Assembly (NCBI GenBank): GCA_000320545.1
Contig: ADNK01000816.1
Coordinates: 42,570 to 106,569 of the forward strand
DNA: 64,000 nt
From: Bigelowiella natans CCMP2755
Taxonomy: Eukaryota > Cercozoa > Chlorarachniophyceae
Reading direction: 5' to 3'
Program-made: the position numbers and the translations under genes
Shown: positions 35,766 to 46,189 of the stretch, in pieces
How the letters are laid out: each line of letters begins with the position of its first letter
How positions within the stretch are numbered: the stretch's first letter is position 1
Notes under the pieces: generated by a model
What the model was told of the DNA's origin: nothing
Seen by the model: only the letters and a program-made list of their open reading frames with translations
The model's database searches: none

Positions 35766-38730
35766 GTTTTCCTGCCTACTTACATCGTGACAGAACGCCT
35801 AAAGGAAAACATACAAACCTGATGACTCCTCCTTGCAGACGACAACGATCGCGCACCTACTCAAGACCTGGAAACGCTGCTTTCCTTCGTCAGGCCCCTG
35901 TCTGGCCGTCGCGGCCAGTAACGTTGCGGTCGATCAGCTGCTGCTTGGCCTTGTGCAATTCACCGAGGAGGAGAAGGAGGAGCACGAAGACTTGAAAAGC
36001 GATGGTGGCCATGATGATAATGCTGCCGTGGATCAGTTCGGAAGATCAGGAGGTAAATTCAGCATACTGGTGACGGTGATGGCTTAGCGCTGAAAGCGTG
36101 TCAGAACAATTCGTGAAGAAGCATAGTAGTAGTAGAACATTGACTGATGACAAGGAAGGGTTGATGCGGGGTCCTAGAGCATTATGTCTGACTTATGATA
36201 ACCCCCCCCCCTCCCCCCTCCCTCCTCGCAGAAGAGAACAAAAGAAGAGGAGGAAAAAAGAGAGGGAGGCCAACAGGGAGGGCTCTCCGAGTGGTTCGGA
36301 TCGGCCGACCGGTGCGTGTGAGTGCTGCATTGAGGGAGATGACGCTCGAGGTGCAAGTATCCTGCCATCCCAAAGTACAGCGTGCTCAGAGGACACTTCA
36401 CCGCTTGGAGACGGGCGCTGCCAACCCACCAACGCCGCCCAAGTCCTCTTCTTCCTCTGGTCAAACCGAGGGTGACGATGGACAGCAGCGGCGTGGGAAG
36501 AAGAGTCGGAATTCATCCTCCTCCTCCTCCTCCTCCTCCTCCTCCTCCTCCTCCTCTTCCTCGTTGCTAGCCCGCCAGCGACGAGAGGCGGTGAGGGAGG
36601 CCAGGAAGCGGTTGCGAGCTGCTATGCTCGAGGTGGAGGGGGAGATTCTTCGCCGCGCGGACGTTGTTTGCAGCACATGTATCGGCTGTGGATCGCAGGC
36701 AATCCAGTCTCGGTCATTCAATCTAATCGTGCTCGACGAGGCGTCACAGGTGACGGAGCCTGAGGCCATCACCGCGCTGTGTATGGCGGGAGAGGACGGT
36801 CAGGTCGTTTTAGTAGGTGACCAGCACCAGGTACTACACTACTATTACTACAAATAATAATAATATTGACGATAATAAATATGCTTTGGAGCAAGGGCTG
36901 TTCTCTATTTTGATTGCGGCAAATGTCATTGAGAGGCGAGCCCCCTCCCCCCTCCGAAAGATGAGAGGAGGCGAATTGAAATCCTACTTCCTCCCGTCGC
37001 GGCTGTCATTGTTCCCCGACTGCTTTCCCTTTCTCCATTTTGAAGAAGAGTGCTATTGTGAAGCCCCCCCCCCCTCCAGCCATTTTTTTCTAGAAGAGAA
37101 ACCTGTTTGATCTCGTCTGCATCGTTGATTGTTAGCTGCCACCAACCGTCATAAGCCGCGAGGCGAAAGAATTGCAGCGGTCCCTTTTCCAGCGAATTGT
37201 AGCCCTGCGAAGTGAGCAGTTAGGCGAGGGCATGGAACTGAGCAGCTCCGCTTTCGTCAACCTAGACGAGAAGGATGACGATGAGAAGAAGAAGGACGAT
37301 GACGAGGAGGAAGAGGGAGGGGGTATCTTAGAAAGGGATAAGACTGATGAAAAGAAGAAGAAGGAGGAAATATTTCCTTCAACCTTGCTTAACATGCAAT
37401 ACCGCATGCACCCGGGGCTAGCTGAATGGTCCAGTCGCATGTTCTACGGGGGACGCCTACTCTCCGGTGTTACCGAGAGCCACCGCTCCCCGCCGATGAA
37501 GTAGGTGGCATAGGAGGACACCAAAGAATTAATGATTTTCCCGTAGATTTCTGCGCACTTTTCGTTCCTTTTCGTTGGGTTTGCCCCGAAGACAGACGCG
37601 TCCACCGAGAAACGCCTCTGGCTGCGCTGCACGAGGCGCTGTGCATGCGCCCTTCCTGCCTGATGCAATTCTTTTCAGTTGTGTCTTTCGCCGCCTCCTG
37701 CTGAGAGAGTGTTGGTTCGGAATCCTCGCGACGCAAGAGGAGTGATGCCTTTAGCATTGTCCTGGACCGCAACATGACGCATGATGTTTATATTCTGCCT
37801 CCCCTCCTCCTTCCCCTCTGCGCCACCTTTCCCCCTTACAGTTTTCCTTGGCCAAACCCCCGGCTGCCTGTCGCTTTTGTGTCGGTCCCTGATGACTCTC
37901 TCGAGCAGATTAGCTCCGATGGCAAGAGCAAGTTCAACCTTCACGAGGTGCGTGTAGTGTCAAACGCGCTTAAGATTCTCCTGCACAATCAGAAGCAGCA
38001 GGGGCCTTGCGAAGACAGAGATGACAACGATAATGGCATTGAGAAGGAGGAGGGGGAGGAGAAGGAGGAGGAGGGGGGGTCGTTCTTGATAGAAGCTGGG
38101 GATGTGGGAGTGATATCTCCGTACAGGGCTCAAGTACGTGAGCTCGTAAGCAGGCTTCGTGAGGATGATATACCTGTGGAAGGTAGTTGATGTTGATATA
38201 TATATATATATATGTATGTATGTATGTATCATCAGGGGCTGAGGGGAACAGGAGAAGGGTGATGATATGGTGCCAGTTACGACATGCACATGGACAGTGT
38301 CTTACTACACTCTGCCCCCTTTCCCCCCCCCGCCCATATGTCCCCCCCCCCCCCCCCCGCGCTCCCTCTCCACTCGCTCGCAGGTAGGCGCAGCGACTTT
38401 GAGGTCGCCAGCGGGCGGTATAGCGCGCGAGGCGTGGAGGTCAACACCGTGGATGGCTATCAAGGGCGAGAGAAGGAGCTCATCGTCTTCTCCGCCGTGC
38501 GGTCCAATGCAAAGGGCGAGGTTGGTTTCCTCTCCGACTATCGACGCCTGAACGTTGCGCTGACGCGAGCCAGACGGGGCACGATCGTCGTCGGGAATAG
38601 GAAGACACTGGAGCATAACGCCTACTGGAAGTGCTGGTTCTTCTGGGCCGAACAAAACGGCCTACTTCTCTCCAATGACAGTTTGGTATTAAATGGCCAC
38701 GAAGGGAGACGGGAATTAAGGTCAAGATAG
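33748..38730 (+). CDS. UPF1/SMUBP2-like SF1 superfamily helicase, possible mitochondrial presequence
   Basis: A multi-exon gene. The N-terminus ([20 protein letters not shown], Arg-rich and almost free of acidic residues) looks like a mitochondrial presequence. A small beta domain follows ([20 protein letters not shown]). Motif [12 protein letters not shown], then [13 protein letters not shown]. Motif Ib: [16 protein letters not shown]. Then [13 protein letters not shown]. Motif [21 protein letters not shown]. Motif [13 protein letters not shown] joined to LPPTVIS. Motif [22 protein letters not shown]. Motif [21 protein letters not shown]. Motif [22 protein letters not shown]. This is the UPF1/IGHMBP2 layout, an ATP-driven 5'-3' RNA or DNA helicase. 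An intron splits the P-loop between Lys and Thr. The protein has long Ser, Asp/Glu/Lys and Gln insertions from microsatellites between motifs, which is unusual but probably tolerated in loops. Confidence 0.9.
35055..35089. repeat. (GT)n microsatellite in helicase intron
   Basis: A TG run in an intron before the exon [17 protein letters not shown]. Confidence 0.9.
36515..36562. repeat. (TCC)n in coding sequence, encodes poly-Ser
   Basis: An in-frame TCC repeat in the helicase exon between the '[19 protein letters not shown]' segment and motif II. It gives a run of about 18 serines. Confidence 0.85.
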
Positions 38731-39201
38731 GATCGGATATGGAGGCAGTGGTGCCGCCGATGTCGATCTGTGTCCTCTCGCATCCAACTTGCTAAGCGTG
38801 CAATGTGTGCAAGCTCTTGATGATGCAATGATCATTGCATGCTCGGTGTTTTGAATCCACTCCGGTCTTGCTTCAATGAAGTCCGTCAACATCACATTGT
38901 CGACTTGGGTGAGCTCGTGATGCCTGCAGTTGTTGCTGCTTATATGCTTGTTGTTGACAGACGCGCGCGCGCGTGTGTGTGTGTGCTGCATGCGAACTCA
39001 TGGACATGCAAATGAGCATGCCTGCATAATGGACTGCTAGCGCTGCGCCACACAGTTGTGTGAGACGGATGCAATCAATAAAACCAAACTTGTTCGATGG
39101 TCCTAGTGCAACCAACCGCTTCCTTACATGATGACACTCACATGGCAACAAGACATGCATGTGCGATGGGGAAAGTAGAACATATCGGATGTGGGCATTC
39201 A
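38731..39201. other. short spacer between convergent genes
   Basis: 470 bp lies between the 3' ends of the helicase and RPF1 genes. It includes a CGCGCGCG-TGTGTG tract at about 38961-38985. No coding support. Confidence 0.5.
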
Positions 39202-41645
39202 TCAAAGAAAGAATCTTTTCCGGCTGGTATCCATTTCCCTCCTCTTGTGTATCCATTCGTACTCCCCAGACTTTGTATCAAACGTCCCCTTCATGAGCCA
39301 TCGCAGCTTCAACGTGAAAGAAGGGCCAAGTTGTTGCAAGCTGGGGGAAAAGGGGGTTTTGGAAAGGGGGGGGGGGGGGGGGGGGGAGGGAGAGAGGAGA
39401 GTTATTAATCGATCAGAAACCCAGAAGTCTAGTAGCGAAGAGTGTTAATTCGAAAGATGTATGGGGCAAACAGAAAGGGACTTCATCATTTCTCTGAGCT
39501 AAAAAGGAGTAAAGGGGTGAGCGCAGCAGAGCATACACGTACTTGGCTTTTTCCGGCCCGTCAAATATGTATCTATGGTGCCGGAAGAATATAAAATCCC
39601 TGCCAGATGGTGAACAGCAACCCACGACAAAGTGCACGAAAAAGTAGTAGTGTGAGCGGACAGCAGGTGCCGCGTGTGTGTGTCCTCGACGACGAAACAG
39701 CAGTGTTTCCAGCCGACTCATCATATAGGCGAATACGTGCAGCATGAGATCAAAAAGAAGAATGGCGATGATGATGACGACGGCGAGACTAACAAGCAGA
39801 CGAAAGGAAGTCATACTTCATTTAATTCCACCTATTACTATCCCCCCACACATTACACACGTGCTTAGTATTGACACACTGCTACCGCTGATTGTGAAAT
39901 GTCGCAACTCGGCGCCCCTTGAAGTCTGGCCGGGCTCCAAACAGCGCACCCAGCATCCTTCGTAAGTAGTAGTAGTAGTAGTAGTAGTAGTGACGGCATT
40001 ATTATTTGTGTACGTTTGCGTGTGCAGATAGGAAAGAGAAGGGACAGCTAGGAGGGGGGGGGATGGGGAAGAGGGAGAGAAGAAAATTACCTCGCAACAC
40101 GTTGGCCAAGCCGAGTGCCAAAGTTGTTAAGAATGACCTGATTGTTAGCCAGAGAGAAAATAATGATGATAATGATGATGATGATGATTCGGTATTAGGA
40201 TACTACTTTGCAGTGAGAATTTAATTTATACTCTCTTAGATCTATGTTAGAGGGAATAACATGGCCCTCCTCCAAGCATGTAATCATATGCAAAGCGTTG
40301 TATGCGTTGGGATCAATCCCTGACGTGAATGGACAATGGCTTGTCTGTGGTACTGACTACCCACCCACCTCTGGTTTGACGTTGATGGGGCGGCCACAGT
40401 TGGGAATGTCTTTCGATAGCTTTACGCTGTAGTCGTAGCAGCGGCAGTGTAAGAGGAAGAAGAAGACGAAGAAGAAGACGAAGAAGAAGAAGAACAAGAA
40501 GAAGAAGAAGAAAAAAGACGTCGATGATAGTCGTTGGTGGTTGGCTGTACAGCGACAACTATGATCACAATGATATAATAGCCAAAACCCTTTTCATCTT
40601 CATCCACCTTATCCCAAGGCAAAAGCGTGTATCTCTCGTTGTGGTGTTGCTCTCTTCCTCCTCCTCCTCTTCTCTACTCTCCTCCCTTCTTATCATCACC
40701 ACCAGTACGATGCCCCCCCCCCCCTACCTGGTGAGCTTGTAATATGCCGTGGGCCCACCCGGAAGGTGGATATGCGTGAGGCCGTTCAAGTTCTTCGAGT
40801 CTTCGTTTACTATAATGATGTCTGTGAAGCCCTTCTCGCTGAGGGATTTTATGCAAAGCGCAGCACAGAAGAGAAGGCAGCAAGAAGTGTTGTTTTTCAT
40901 CGCATTCAAGCTTTCCGGCAACCATTAAGTGCAGACCATTGCTTCGAAAGAAGAAGAGTTCGAGTGTGAAAATTCACCTGCATTCCTTCACGATTTTCTT
41001 TATTTCGTGCTTGTTCCTCTTATAGTAGGACGAGCCTGGGATCACTCGCATAAGCTCCAAGATAAAGTCGTACCTGATGTTTTTGTCGCAGAATCGCTGT
41101 TAGCGTGAGGCCATGGATGAATGGGGAGGCTGATGATTGGACGTACAGACTCACTTTCCCCAACCCCTTGTGTGGAACAGGGAAAAAAATTGTTTGGGTA
41201 ACAACTTGCCAAGGAATATGGATGCATAATGTAACAGCGTACATGATTTTGGTTGGCTTGTAAGAGGAGGTGATGACGATCTTCGGCGTTATCTTCCCAC
41301 TTAAAATGTCGGAGAACTCATCGAAATCTTCTTCAGCCTTGATTTCCTGAAGTAGTTGCTGGTGTTCACAGACTGTTTGTCTCATTATTGTGAATAAAAA
41401 CACTGGCAACTTACAACCCCCTCTTCCTTCTGACTCTACCTCCAACGACCTCATCTTCCGGGTCCACAACGGTTTCGTCTTTGACCTTCGTGTTGTCTTG
41501 AGTCTTTGCGACTTTTTTCTGGGATTCTTCCCCCAACTGCTCTGCCTCAATTTTATTTCTTTTCCTGAAACATTTTATCGCAAGTACAAATGGGATAAAA
41601 GTAACTATTAGTTGTTTACTAAACACACAGACACACATACACACA

Positions 41646-41698
<53 letters not shown>

Positions 41699-41912
41699 AA
41701 GAGAGAGAAAGAGAGTGAGAGAAAGACGAAAAGAAAAAAATAACAGCAAGAGAGAAAAGAAAGAGAGATTCAAATCAATCTAACGACCGTTTTTTCAACT
41801 TGAGCTTGGTTTTGAGTTTCTTCTGCTTCGAGTAGATCTCCTTCCGCTTGGCCTTGTTCTTGATTTTGGAAACCGGGTACGTCAGCAGCGATTTGTCGTC
41901 CATAGAGCTCAT
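39202..41912 (-). CDS. RPF1: ribosome production factor 1 (Brix domain)
   Basis: About nine exons on the minus strand. It starts [20 protein letters not shown] with a basic stretch ([15 protein letters not shown]), then [10 protein letters not shown]. Next are [20 protein letters not shown] with [28 protein letters not shown], and [20 protein letters not shown] with [114 protein letters not shown] and [19 protein letters not shown] complete it. This matches RPF1 block by block through the Brix domain, including the 'FRHHRYiF' and 'GEYEWiHK..eMDTSRR.F.L' signatures. RPF1 works in the nucleolus in 60S subunit maturation. Introns carry a G-run (39367-39386 on plus) and a long (GA)n. Confidence 0.93.
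39367..39386. repeat. poly-G tract (poly-C in the RPF1 transcript)
   Basis: About 20 G's in a row. On the transcribed minus strand this is a C-rich polypyrimidine tract upstream of the 3' splice site leading to the exon [10 protein letters not shown]. Confidence 0.9.
41650..41722. repeat. (GA)n microsatellite in RPF1 intron
   Basis: A GA run interrupted by GAAA units, in the first intron of RPF1 (CT-rich on the transcribed strand). Confidence 0.9.
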
Positions 41913-42534
41913 CTCGGTTAAGGTCCTCGTGCCTGGTCAGGCGCCCTTCCTTCGTGTTCCCCAGCCGTCGGTTCGAGTCTTAGTCAGGGAGAGCAAGGAA
42001 CCATTCGGAGACTGGGTCCTTCCCTCGTCGTCGGCTGTGGAGACTTGCACCTTATCACCCCGCCTTTATGCCCCTGCGACAACTTGCAGATGCAGACGCA
42101 TACAAAAATACAAATGGATTTACGTCCAAAACGGAGTTATTAAGGAGATGTTTTTCACCGAAAGCGAATTGCATGCGGTTTTATGACGTGCGACAACCGG
42201 GAACGAGCTAAGTGGTGATGGCGACGGAACGAGCACGCTCGCTTCCTGGATGATGACGGCTTCGTCTTGTTTCCACCCGGCCCTTCTTGCCTGATCCCGC
42301 TCCAAGTGCCTTGCTGGGTTAGCCAGGCTCTGGGAACTTTGGATGATATCCCCCCAAAGTGAGTCGCTGCTTGGGAAGGAGCTTCGGAAGGGCAGCCGCC
42401 GTAGCGGAGAAGGCTCGGTCACGAAGGGGAAGAAGGTCGGTTCATGCGATGATGATGATCATGATGATGGTGCATATTATGATGCATGTCTCATGCGCTC
42501 AATTCGTTAGGAACATACGGCCCAAGATAACTTT
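41913..42534. other. divergent intergenic region
   Basis: 620 bp lies between the RPF1 start and the channel gene. The channel's first exons are not certain, so part of this may be transcribed. A frame open from about 42359 through the first channel exon region suggests the channel gene may start earlier. Confidence 0.35.
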
Positions 42535-44735
42535 ATGGCCCAATACAACTACTCCTTTCTCGACCTTAAGAACCAAGCTGCCGAGCTGGGAATCGATCTC
42601 GAATCAGGTCATAAATCATATATAATTTTACACTTCGGGGCTTCATGCGCAGATGGCCAATTCCGATATTTCTATTCTTAGGAAGAAGAACCATAAGCTG
42701 TGGGGAAATACTTTGCGGAGGCACAAGGTATAGATCCCTCCTCCTAAATTTTAGCATCACTTACTACTTACTGAAGTAAAACCACGCTGATACGCACATC
42801 GACAGAGCCCATTACGTTGCCTGGACAAGCATCATCCTGATCTACTTCTTCGTCGGCGCCTTTGTTTATAGCGAACTCAACGGATGGACTTACTCATGCT
42901 CACTGTTAGTTTCTCTCTTTGTTACAAACTCATGTACAGCAAGAATTGACGACGTTGAAATACGGTATCATCCTGAAGGTATTATGCCAGTCAAGTAGCT
43001 TGGTGTGTCGGATTCGGAGCTATCGAAGAGGTTAATTTTTCACCATTTCCCGACCTAAGAATTTCTGACATAATCCGTTGTTCCGACAGGACTCGAACGC
43101 TTCGAAGTGGTGGACGGTGTTCTTCAATCTGACAGGGGCATCCATTATTGGTGCGGCCATCGTTTACTTCCTCCAAATGACTTTAGAAAACCAGGAAGCT
43201 TGGAAGCATGAAGGTGTTGCTGAGCACACATATACTTATCACAACAAAGAACGAAGCAAGTACACAAACACACGCACATCTATACATGTACATATTCATA
43301 TATATATATATATATATATAATATTATATGTGCATACATAACAATATAAATATGTACACGCACACTCTTATAACATAATTAGAGAGAACAAGTGCGGCTA
43401 ACATGTGTCCGTTTTGACAACGGTACTAACTCCTTCGACACTATCTGTTGCTTTCTAGAGCTGTCATACGCGATGAACAAACAAGCGATCGCGGAGTTGG
43501 AAGGGGAAGAAGTAGGGAGTCCTGAAGGAACAACTACAGTGGCGTTGTCTGATATAGAGCAGATGCTACGGACCGGCACGCAGAGGGCCGCACAATCCCT
43601 TTACGCTGTACTTCCCGTGCTGCTGACAATTGCCTGGGTTGGGGGCGGAGTCCTATATGGAATGAAGTATGAGCAGTGGGATTTCATTGTGAGTCTCTAC
43701 TTTGCTGTGACGGCGCTTACAACTGCAGGGCTGCAAAGCGCCGCGGTGGACCCGCATAGCGACACATTCACCAATTGGTTCATGGCGTTTTATGTGCTCT
43801 TCGGAGTGCCAATCTTTGCGAGTAAGTAAGAGGAAATGGCTTTTTCAAATATTATGATTGATATATAACTTTGAGTAGTAATTGCTACCTTAATACTGAT
43901 GGTAGTAGTGCTTGGTACTGTAAGCATCAATTGGGAGAGCCCTTATCGGAAAGATTATAAGAATACGTTCTGTTTATATCATAGCCCCTCGAAGTAGAAA
44001 ATAGAGTAGTTGAGGGATCCTCAGAGCAAATTTGAGCATTAGTTATATGTAACAGGCACGTTAGGCTGGATTGCCAGCAAGTTCTTCGAGATCTATACAC
44101 GCAGGAATATCAGAGAAAAAGTTAACAAAAGGCTGAAGAAAGAGGACCTTGAATTCGCGTCCATGCTTCTTGCCAATATTAAGCGTGGAAACACTAAATT
44201 TAGCTACGGTGATTTCCTCGAATTTATGCTGGTACGACTGGCTCTTATCGACATTAGCACACTGCAGGATCTTAGATGCCGCTTCCACGAGCTTGACAAG
44301 AAGCAAAGAGGCTATATCACCCTGGAGGACATTCAAGCTGAGCTTGAATTCGAAAGATTCGATCTGAACGGCGATGGCGTGATCAGGATGGTGGAATTCG
44401 TGACAATTTGCGGGAAAATGGGAATTGGATTCGACAATCTGGACAGGTTAGAGATATTTAACCGGATAGATCTGGGGGGAAAAGGAGTCATAAATCGCAA
44501 CGCTTTCTCTACATGGTGGCACAGCGAAGGACGGAATCTGCTTCCTGAATCAACGCAAGAGCGATCAGTTGCATACATAGGGGGTCTTCAGAATTTAGGC
44601 GCGTCTTCGTCCACCAGTCGTCAGGAGAGATCCAAATCCACAAGACCAGATTCCTCCAATGGCCATCAATCTTCAAGAAGAAGCGACCAAAAATCCCGTC
44701 ACATTTGGTACCGACAGACCACGCGTGATTTCTGA
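42535..44735 (+). CDS. two-pore-domain potassium-channel-like protein with EF hands
   Basis: After an uncertain N-terminus the exons read AHYVAWTSIILIYFFVGAF (TM1) and SELNGWTYSCSL. In phase follow YYASQVAWCVGFGAIEE (pore helix and filter 1, CVGFG) and SKWWTVFFNLTGASIIGAAI (TM2). A linker precedes QSLYAVLPVLLTIAWVGGGV (TM3). Then FDFIVSLYF-like residues (WDFIVSLYFAVTALTTAGLQ) form pore helix 2 with TAGLQ at the filter position, and FTNWFMAFYVLFGVPIFAS is TM4. The cytosolic C-terminus has KKEDLEFASMLLANIK and two EF-hand-like loops: DKKQRGYITLED, and DLNGDGVIRMVE, which is canonical. The layout matches plant/protist TPK channels with Ca2+-regulated tails. It would pass K+ across a vacuolar or plasma membrane, but neither filter is canonical (see findings). 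A (TA)n run is in an intron at 43297-43320. Confidence 0.8.
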
Positions 44736-46189
44736 TGTGCACCATCCATTTTTTTGTGCACGAGATCAAGGAACGAATCTAATTTAAGACAAAATGATTT
44801 GGATGAAGGAAATGTTTCCATCTCCACTTGTGAATTTGTGCGTCAACGTTTCACATTGAACGATGAGTGCACGCCCGTCTAGCCGTGTCAAGAACATCCA
44901 TGCGGCTTGCTGCTTGCGAATGATGGCTGTGTGGCGCCGTTTGGGCTAGTGGCCAATGTTGCTGCTGTCCGGACGCAGCGTCATGTGCCAATGGGACTGC
45001 ATTTAGTCGCGCATTGCATTGTGATGTGAAACTTGCAAGGTTTTCCGTCGCACGTCACACACGCACAACCTGACAATGCAAACAAGGCTGAGGGGGGCGC
45101 GATGAAATGGGTGGATGAAGTGTCACAAGTTGGCACTTCCTGGCGGACGCACTCACTTGACAATCGACTTGGTGCACTTTCCAATGGGATCCAATGCTGT
45201 TGATGTGTTGAGCGCGCAAAACCAGAAAAGTGTCATGCTTTGACCACGGTTCGGCTCAAGTTCAAACTTGAGGGTCAAAAACATGAGTGACTGAACGAAC
45301 CAACGAACAAAGCTAGAAAGCTGAAAGGGCCAGACGGATGAACGAACGAACGAATTGAGCAGTTCCACAGGGGCGGTCGATCGTTAGAAGTTTCATTTTT
45401 CTCGTTCACGAACGAACGAGTGAGTTGCACACGAGCGAAGCAGTTCCACAGGAACGGTTGAAAAGATTGTTTGTCACGCTGACTCGTCCGGGACCTCCAG
45501 ACCTCCAGACCTCCTCAATCTGTTGGATCTCCGATGACATGAATGAACAAATGCATGAATGAAGCGGTTCCACAGGAATGGTGAACAAATGAATGAAGAT
45601 GTGCACAGCTGAAAGGATCATCGGTCACGCCATTCTGCAGAACAGTGAACAATGAACAATGAACGAAGCATTGATGCAAAACCACGTGAGCAAGAACCAC
45701 ATGGGAGACATGCACAAACACGTAGCAGCGCTTCAACAAAAATCATTGCGAGAACTTGTCAGCACCCTGTTGGTGTCAAGTGACTCAACTAGCAAATGTC
45801 CCACAACTGAGGAAACTGAGGACGGGCCAGGTGAAAGCCACCCCAGGAAAAAGCTTGCGACTTGATGACTTTCCTGATCGAAGGGAAAATGGCAAAATTT
45901 CGCCCTTGCATGACCATTCATTTTTTTCGACGCGTCGTCTTCCACAAACGGAGGCGATTTCGCTCGTACCACACAGCCCGAATCAGCAACAGCAATCGAG
46001 TCACTGGACACTGGACACACAGGATCAACACACGCAAACGCATCTCTCGTACTTTCTGAGGAGAAATAGCAGAAAAAGGATTGTCGCAGAGGTTTAACGC
46101 CATGTGTTTAACCCCGAAATAAATCACAAGCACAAACTTTCTCACAAATCGTTCGTTTGTTGTAAATAAACACGTTACCAAGAACAATC
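44736..46189. other. long spacer with dispersed repeat sequence (GAAC/GAAT runs)
   Basis: 1.45 kb with tetranucleotide runs (GAACGAACGAAC, GAATGAACAAATG) and three copies of the word AGTTCCACAGG (about 45361, 45442 and 45566), each near GAAGC. The part around 45640-45742 resembles, in reverse complement, the spacer at 60880-60986. I see no gene here, and small frames on both strands are not supported. Confidence 0.6.
45361..45742. repeat. dispersed repeat family, copy A
   Basis: Contains AGCAGTTCCACAGG, AGCAGTTCCACAGGAACGG and AGCGGTTCCACAGGAATGG units. It is followed by an AGAACCACATGGGAGACA block whose reverse complement also occurs at 60909-60930. Confidence 0.65.

Noticed and set aside
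41950-41990. T-loop-like word GGTTCGAGTC, possible tRNA
   Set aside because: Flanking bases do not form acceptor, D or anticodon stems.
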